This document shows, piece by piece, positions 59,937 through 64,000 of a DNA stretch of 64,000 nt; position 1 is the stretch's first letter, and each line of letters begins with the position of its first letter. Origin of the DNA: Rhodovastum sp963804495 (GTDB lineage Bacteria > Pseudomonadota > Alphaproteobacteria > Acetobacterales > Acetobacteraceae). The position numbers and the translations under genes are program-made. The notes beneath the pieces are model-generated. The model had not been told where the DNA came from and did no database searches. It saw only the letters and a program-made list of their open reading frames with translations. Location of the stretch: positions 558,001 through 622,000 of the forward strand of contig CAWDQN010000003.1 in assembly GCA_963804495.1 (NCBI GenBank). The letters run 5' to 3'.

Positions 59937-61139
59937 TTACCCCGCCGCAAGCACCGCCAACGCCTGTTGCAGGTCGGCGGTCAGGTCCTCGACCGCCTCC
60001 AGCCCGATATGCAGCCGCAGCAACTGGCCGCCGAACGCGCCGCTTCCGGCGGTGCGGGTGATGAAGCCGTTGGTTGGCAGCGCGAGGCTTTCGTAGCCGC
60101 CCCAGGACGCGCCGATGCCGAACAACTGCAGCGCTTCGGCGAATTCCCACACATCGGACTGGGTGTACCGTGGCTGGAACACCACCCCAAACAGGCTGCA
60201 GGCACCGGAAAAGTCGCGCTTCCACAGATCATGGCCGCGCGCCCCGGGCAAGGCGGGGTGCAGCACCTCGGCCACCTCCGGCCGCGCGCGCAGCCAGGAG
60301 GCGATGGTGATGGCGGATTGCATCTGACGGTCCAGCCGCACCGCCATGGTGCGCACCCCGCGCAGCGCCAGCCAGCAATCGTCGGGGCTGGCGAACTGGC
60401 CGAGCGCCAGCGCGGTGCCGCGCACGCGTTCCCAATCAGCCTCGGTGTTCACGGTGATACCGCCCAGCAGAACGTCAGAATGGCCGACCACGTATTTGGT
60501 CAGCGCCTGGATGGAGCAATCGACGCCCTTGGCGAAGGGCTGGAAGAAATGGATGCCCCAGGTGTTGTCCATCAGCACCTTGGCGCCATGCGCATGCGCG
60601 ACCTCCGCGAGGGCGGGGATGTCCTGCACCTCGAACGTGTGGCTGCCGGGGCTCTCGGTGAACAGCACCGCGGTGTGGGGGCGGAACAGAGCGGAGATGC
60701 CGGCGGCATCGATGCAGGGATCGTAATAGGTCGTTTCGACGCCATAGCGCCGCAACATGCCATCGCAAAAACTGCGCGCCGGGCCATAGACGGAATCCGG
60801 CACCAGCAGATGGTCGCCCGATTTCAGGAAGGCCAGCAGCGGCGTGGTGATGGCGGCCAGCCCGGACGAGACGATCTGGCAATGCGTGCCGCCCTCGATT
60901 TCGGCGATCACGTTTTCCAGCGGCCAATGGGTCGGTGTGCCCATCACGCCGTAGATGAGTTTCTGCTCGAACCGCTGCGCCCCGGCGGCGCGGCGATCCG
61001 CCATGCTGGGATACAGCACGGTGGAGCCGCGGTGCACGGCAGGGTTGACGAAGCCGGCCGCATGGGTGCCGGCGCGGCCGGCATGCGAGAGGCGAGTGTG
61101 CAAATGGCGGCGGCCGGGCGGCGAGGCGTCGTCGGGCAT
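59937..61139 (-). CDS. metC: Cystathionine beta-lyase
   Basis: 400-residue PLP enzyme of the Cys/Met-metabolism family. It has TRLSHAGR at the start, FVNPAVHRGSTVLYPS, the PLP-binding lysine in QALTKYVVGHSDVLLGG, LFTESPGSHTFEVQDIP, SLFGVVFQPRY and LRLHIGLEAVEDLTADLQQAL. These features, notably Y-V-x-G-H-S-D, match MetC, which cleaves cystathionine to homocysteine, pyruvate and ammonia. Some relatives instead make H2S or desulfurise cysteine. It starts five bases after the sulfurtransferase gene, forming a sulfur-amino-acid unit. Confidence 0.93.
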   Translation of the reverse strand: MPDDASPPGRRHLHTRLSHAGRAGTHAAGFVNPAVHRGSTVLYPSMADRRAAGAQRFEQKLIYGVMGTPTHWPLENVIAEIEGGTHCQIVSSGLAAITTPLLAFLKSGDHLLVPDSVYGPARSFCDGMLRRYGVETTYYDPCIDAAGISALFRPHTAVLFTESPGSHTFEVQDIPALAEVAHAHGAKVLMDNTWGIHFFQPFAKGVDCSIQALTKYVVGHSDVLLGGITVNTEADWERVRGTALALGQFASPDDCWLALRGVRTMAVRLDRQMQSAITIASWLRARPEVAEVLHPALPGARGHDLWKRDFSGACSLFGVVFQPRYTQSDVWEFAEALQLFGIGASWGGYESLALPTNGFITRTAGSGAFGGQLLRLHIGLEAVEDLTADLQQALAVLAAG

Positions 61140-61144
61140 CGGGC

Positions 61145-61984
61145 TCAATTCTCCACCGGCGTGTCGGAGCGGCCGCCCCATTCGGTCCAGGATCCGTCAT
61201 AAACGGCGCCCGATGGCAGGCCGGCGTGCACCATCGCAAGGGTGAGGATGCAGGCGCTCACGCCGCTGCCGCACGACGTCACCACCGGCCTGCTGCCGTC
61301 CACCCCGGCCTGATCCAGGCGGGCGCGCAACGTCTCCGGCGGCAGCAGCGTCTGATCGGGGGCGAGCAGCGCCGTGTAGGGCAGGTTGGCGGCGCCCGGG
61401 ATATGACCGGAGCGCATGCCGGGGCGCGGCTCGGGCAACTCCCCGGTGAAGCGGCCGGGGGCGCGGGCGTCGAGGACCAATTCGTGGGATGTGTTCAGGT
61501 TGGCCAGCATATCGCCGATGCCGCGCAGCCGGGCGGCGCGGAAATCCGGCCGGAACGTCGCAGGCAGGGCCGCCGGCGGCTCGCCGCTCTCCACCGGCTT
61601 TCCCTCCGCCACCCATTTCGGCAGGCCGCCGTCGAGCACCGCGGCGCGGTCGTGGCCGAACAGGCCCATCATCCACCAGCCCCGCGCCGCCGAGAACAGC
61701 CCCTTTTGATCGTAAAACACCACGAAACTGTCATTGGCAACGCCGAGAGCGCCGATCAGCCGGGCGAACCGCCCCGGCGCCGGCACCATGTGGGGCAGAT
61801 CGGTATCCGCATCGGCGATGGCGTCGATGTCGAACAGGCGCGCGCCGGGAATATGGGCGGCGCGGAACTCGGCCACCGCATCCCTGGGCTCGGTGGGCAG
61901 ATATTTGGTGGCGTCGAACACCAGCAGGCCGGGCGTGCCGAGTCGCGCGGCCAGCCAGTCCGTGGACACCAGGGTCTCGGTCAT
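61145..61984 (-). CDS. sseA: 3-mercaptopyruvate/thiosulfate sulfurtransferase
   Basis: 279 residues, two rhodanese domains. The N-terminal inactive domain has LLVFDATKYLPTEPRDAVAE and HIPGARLFDIDAIAD. The C-terminal domain carries the active-site loop SCGSGVSACIL, whose CGSGV-S/T-A form distinguishes mercaptopyruvate sulfurtransferases from thiosulfate-preferring rhodaneses. YDGSWTEWGG closes it. It transfers sulfur from mercaptopyruvate to a thiol or cyanide. Its stop lies five bases before the metC ATG. Confidence 0.95.
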   Translation of the reverse strand: MTETLVSTDWLAARLGTPGLLVFDATKYLPTEPRDAVAEFRAAHIPGARLFDIDAIADADTDLPHMVPAPGRFARLIGALGVANDSFVVFYDQKGLFSAARGWWMMGLFGHDRAAVLDGGLPKWVAEGKPVESGEPPAALPATFRPDFRAARLRGIGDMLANLNTSHELVLDARAPGRFTGELPEPRPGMRSGHIPGAANLPYTALLAPDQTLLPPETLRARLDQAGVDGSRPVVTSCGSGVSACILTLAMVHAGLPSGAVYDGSWTEWGGRSDTPVEN

Positions 61985-61998
61985 GCGTGCTTCCCCTA

Positions 61999-62712
61999 TC
62001 AGGCCAGGGCGATGGTGATGCGCCGGTTCTGCCGGCCCTTGTTCTCGATCTTCTGCACCAGCACCGGGCCGATGTCGGCGGTGTTGGCGACATGGGTGCC
62101 GCCGCAGGGCTGCAGATCGACCGGCGGATCGCCGGCGCCGATGCGCAACAGCCGCAGCCGCCCCAGGCCCCGCGGCGGCTGCACCGACAGGGTGCGCACC
62201 AGCGCCGGATTGTCATCCAGCACCGACTCCTCCACCCATTCCGGGCGCACCTGATGGCCGGCGGCGATCACTTCATTCAGCCGGCGCTCGATCTCGTCCT
62301 TGGCGGGCGGGGCCGGCAGGTCGAAATCAAGCCGCGACTTGTCCGCCCCCACGCTTCCGCCGGTGACCGCGATGCCCGGCAGCACGACGCATAGCAGGTG
62401 CAGCGCGGTGTGCATGCGCATCAACCGGTGCCGCCGCTGCCAGTCGATTTCACCCAGCACCGAAGCCCCGGCCGGCGGCAGCGTGGCCCCCGGGGCGGGG
62501 AGGTGCAGGATGGTTTCGCCGCTTCCCTTCACCGTGTCGGTGATCGCCGTCTCGCCGCCGTGCCAGCGCAGCACGCCAACGTCGCCCGGCTGGCCGCCCG
62601 ACCGCGCATAGAAGACCGTGCGGTCGAGCACGATCCCTTCCGGCGCGGCGGATCGGACGGTGGCCTCTGCCTGGCGCCGCGTCGAATCGTCAAGAAACAA
62701 CCGTTCGGTCAT
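61999..62712 (-). CDS. Alanyl-tRNA editing protein (AlaX type)
   Basis: 237 residues. A free-standing homologue of the AlaRS editing domain, which removes Ser or Gly from mischarged tRNA-Ala. It has the paired zinc motifs RMHTALHLL (HxxxH) and QPCGGTHVANT (CxxxH), and the N-terminal VFYARSGGQPGDVG glycine loop of the AlaX-M/second class. ATG 62712 overlaps the stop of the Nudix gene (ATGA), so the two are coupled. The gap to sseA is 14 bases on the same strand, suggesting a four-gene transcript nudix-alaX-sseA-metC. Confidence 0.93.
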   Translation of the reverse strand: MTERLFLDDSTRRQAEATVRSAAPEGIVLDRTVFYARSGGQPGDVGVLRWHGGETAITDTVKGSGETILHLPAPGATLPPAGASVLGEIDWQRRHRLMRMHTALHLLCVVLPGIAVTGGSVGADKSRLDFDLPAPPAKDEIERRLNEVIAAGHQVRPEWVEESVLDDNPALVRTLSVQPPRGLGRLRLLRIGAGDPPVDLQPCGGTHVANTADIGPVLVQKIENKGRQNRRITIALA

Positions 62713-63353
62713 GCGGGGCCTGTCCACAATTCCCGCAGCGCCGGCCGCTTCGCCGCGAGCCACAGCAGGGCGATGGTGGTCACCGAGTTCGGCATCCGTC
62801 CCGCCAGCGCCGCCTCGATGGCACGACCGGCGGGCCAGACGCGCACCCTGATGTCCTCGGCCTCCGATGCCAGGCCGGTGAGCCCGACCACCCCGTCTGG
62901 GTCGCAGGGAGGCGCGGTCACCTCGCCCACATGCAGCGATACTTGCTCGTCGCAGCCGCCGGGGGTGAGCAGGAACGCGCCGATCGGCAGGGTGCGCCGC
63001 AACGGCACGCCCAGTTCCTCGGCGGTTTCCCGCCTCAGCGTGGTGGCGACATCTTCGCCTGGGTCACACAGCCCGGCCACCACTTCCACCATGACCGGGT
63101 CGAGACCGGCGGCCAAGGCCGGCAGGCGGAACTGCTCGATCAGCAGCACCGTGTCGGCGACCGGGTCGTAGGGCAGAACGGCGGCGGCTCGCCCGCGCCG
63201 CCACAACTCCCAGGTGCGCGCGGCGTTCAGCGTGCCGTCGAAACGACGCTGGCGGAAGCGGATCCGCTGCAGCGGGAAGCGCCCGTCCCAGACGGTTTCA
63301 TCCAATTCGACGACGAGACCGGGATAGTCCGGCAGGGGGACGGAACGGGGCAT
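62709..63353 (-). CDS. NUDIX hydrolase (ADP-ribose pyrophosphatase-like)
   Basis: 214 residues with a complete Nudix box, GLCDPGEDVATTLRRETAEELG, of which E-T-A-E-E-L supplies the metal-binding glutamates. Upstream are VLPYDPVADTVLLIEQFRLP and the N-terminal WELWRRGRAAAVL typical of ADP-ribose/nucleoside-diphosphate-sugar pyrophosphatases. It likely hydrolyses ADP-ribose or a related nucleotide sugar. It is the first gene of the minus-strand run ending at metC. Confidence 0.88.
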   Translation of the reverse strand: MPRSVPLPDYPGLVVELDETVWDGRFPLQRIRFRQRRFDGTLNAARTWELWRRGRAAAVLPYDPVADTVLLIEQFRLPALAAGLDPVMVEVVAGLCDPGEDVATTLRRETAEELGVPLRRTLPIGAFLLTPGGCDEQVSLHVGEVTAPPCDPDGVVGLTGLASEAEDIRVRVWPAGRAIEAALAGRMPNSVTTIALLWLAAKRPALRELWTGPA

Positions 63354-63413
63354 GATGCTACCTTAACCAAGCCCGGCCCGGCTGCCCACCCGGGGGACAA
63401 TCGGGTAAAGAAA

Positions 63414-63620
63414 CAAGGCCAGGGGCTCCGCCCCTGGACCCCGCCAAGGGCCGAGAGGCCCTTGGAACCCATGACTTTTAGGCAGAAGTTTTGCGAGGGG
63501 GGTTAGGCGGTGAGCCGGTTCACCGCCTAAGCCCCCTCGCAAAACTTCGGCTCAAATGGCGGGGTCCAGGGGCCCCTCGGCCCCTGTCGAGTCCAGGGCA
63601 GAGCCCTGGCCTTGCTTCCT
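63414..63620. repeat. Composite palindromic element with long central hairpin (second full copy)
   Basis: The left flank (63415-63485) is nearly identical to 15474-15544. The central hairpin differs in sequence: GAAGTTTTGCGAGGGGG (63485-63501) pairs perfectly with 63532-63548, and TTAGGCGGTGA (63503-63513) with 63520-63530. The core GAGCCGGTTCACC resembles the other copy's GAACCGGTTTACC. The right flank has GGGGTCCAGGG and AGGGCAGAGCCCTGGCCTT. It lies between the divergent nudix and secD genes. Confidence 0.85.
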
Positions 63621-63703
63621 TTCCGCGATTGCCCCGCGTTTGCCCCCGCCTGGAATAGACGCTATCCAGCGCCGCCATATCTCCCGGGAGCCGCCAAGCC
63701 GCC

Positions 63704-64000
63704 ATGTTGTATTTCAGCCGCCTCAAGTCCGCGCTGGTGCTCGGTGCCTGCGTGCTCGGCGCGCTGCTGTGCCTGCCGAACCTGCTGCCCGCCCCGGCCG
63801 GCTGGGTCCCCTGGCGCACTATCCATCTCGGCCTCGACCTGCGCGGCGGCAGCTACCTGCTGCTGGAAGTCGATATGAACGCGGTGATCCGCGAACGCCT
63901 CGATAGCCTGGCCAATTCGGCCCGCACTGGCCTGCGCCGCGCCGGCATCGCGCATTTCCTCGTCACCCCCCAGCCCGCCCAGAACCGGATCGCCGCGCGC
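63704..64000 (+). CDS. secD: Protein translocase subunit SecD, N-terminal part
   Basis: 99 codons visible before the window ends. The N-terminal membrane helix (ALVLGACVLGALLCLPNLLP) is followed by IHLGLDLRGGSYLLLEVDMN, the SecD signature that opens the first periplasmic domain. SecD with SecF uses the proton gradient to help pull secreted proteins across the inner membrane. ATG 63704 has GGGAG about 13 bases upstream. The long palindromic element and the divergent Nudix gene lie upstream. Confidence 0.93.
   Translation, partial: MLYFSRLKSALVLGACVLGALLCLPNLLPAPAGWVPWRTIHLGLDLRGGSYLLLEVDMNAVIRERLDSLANSARTGLRRAGIAHFLVTPQPAQNRIAAR

Overview
The window is GC-rich alphaproteobacterial chromosome, most likely from the Acetobacteraceae/Rhodospirillales side. 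The clues are a true GlnRS beside a tRNA-Gln(CUG), a polyhydroxyalkanoate synthase, a PPi-type phosphofructokinase, Tat-exported GMC dehydrogenase subunits and lipid A biosynthesis. Both ends are cut inside genes: metG on the left and secD on the right.

Layout. 1-10.8 kb is housekeeping and envelope: metG', holB, a TMEM175-like channel, mlaA, comM, an MFS carrier, a double-DoxX/NDH-2 fusion and small lipoproteins. 11-21.6 kb holds a frameshifted DUF4214 protein behind a 16-codon leader, a tandem lipoprotein pair, glnS, an orphan family-5 solute-binding protein, an XRE-receiver regulator, a frameshifted CaiB-type CoA-transferase, pfp and an AT-rich orphan gene. 21.7-32.8 kb holds bfd-bfr, the run aminotransferase-hom-glpX-recJ, a proline-rich lipoprotein, phaC and ppx-rlmE. 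Behind tRNA-Gln (32.9 kb) lies a 33.0-35.9 kb graveyard: a glycosyltransferase, an unrecognised coupled ORF, a truncated FkbM-type methyltransferase and two IS end fragments.

35.9-43.2 kb carries an RHH protein, a cytochrome c/VOC/GMC dehydrogenase operon, a three-gene partner-switching module (STAS, HATPase, REC-PP2C) and a Gfo/Idh/MocA oxidoreductase. At 43.3-46.1 kb are a TRAP substrate-binding protein and a complete IS4-family element (1363 bp, 9-bp target duplication) inserted in an already deleted IS5-family transposase.

46.3-52.4 kb is the most coherent system. A sigma-54-like promoter precedes six tightly coupled genes: cysteine hydrolase, permease, atzF, atzG, atzE and atzH. This is a carboxybiuret/allophanate-type nitrogen-scavenging operon with no cyanuric acid hydrolase. 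It is followed by a PilZ-tailed chemoreceptor.

55-64 kb has lpxB, a zinc module (COG0523 GTPase with two frameshifts, hisI, divergent zur), a tandem pair of unrecognised membrane proteins, metC-sseA, alaX-nudix and the start of secD.

Two patterns cut across the window. A family of GC-rich palindromic elements sits in many intergenic gaps, two of them with a conserved flank around a variable long hairpin. Four apparent one-base frameshifts break three otherwise well-conserved genes. In three of the four, removing one A restores both the reading frame and a GACTC (GANTC) site, which suggests sequence error at methylated sites rather than true gene loss.
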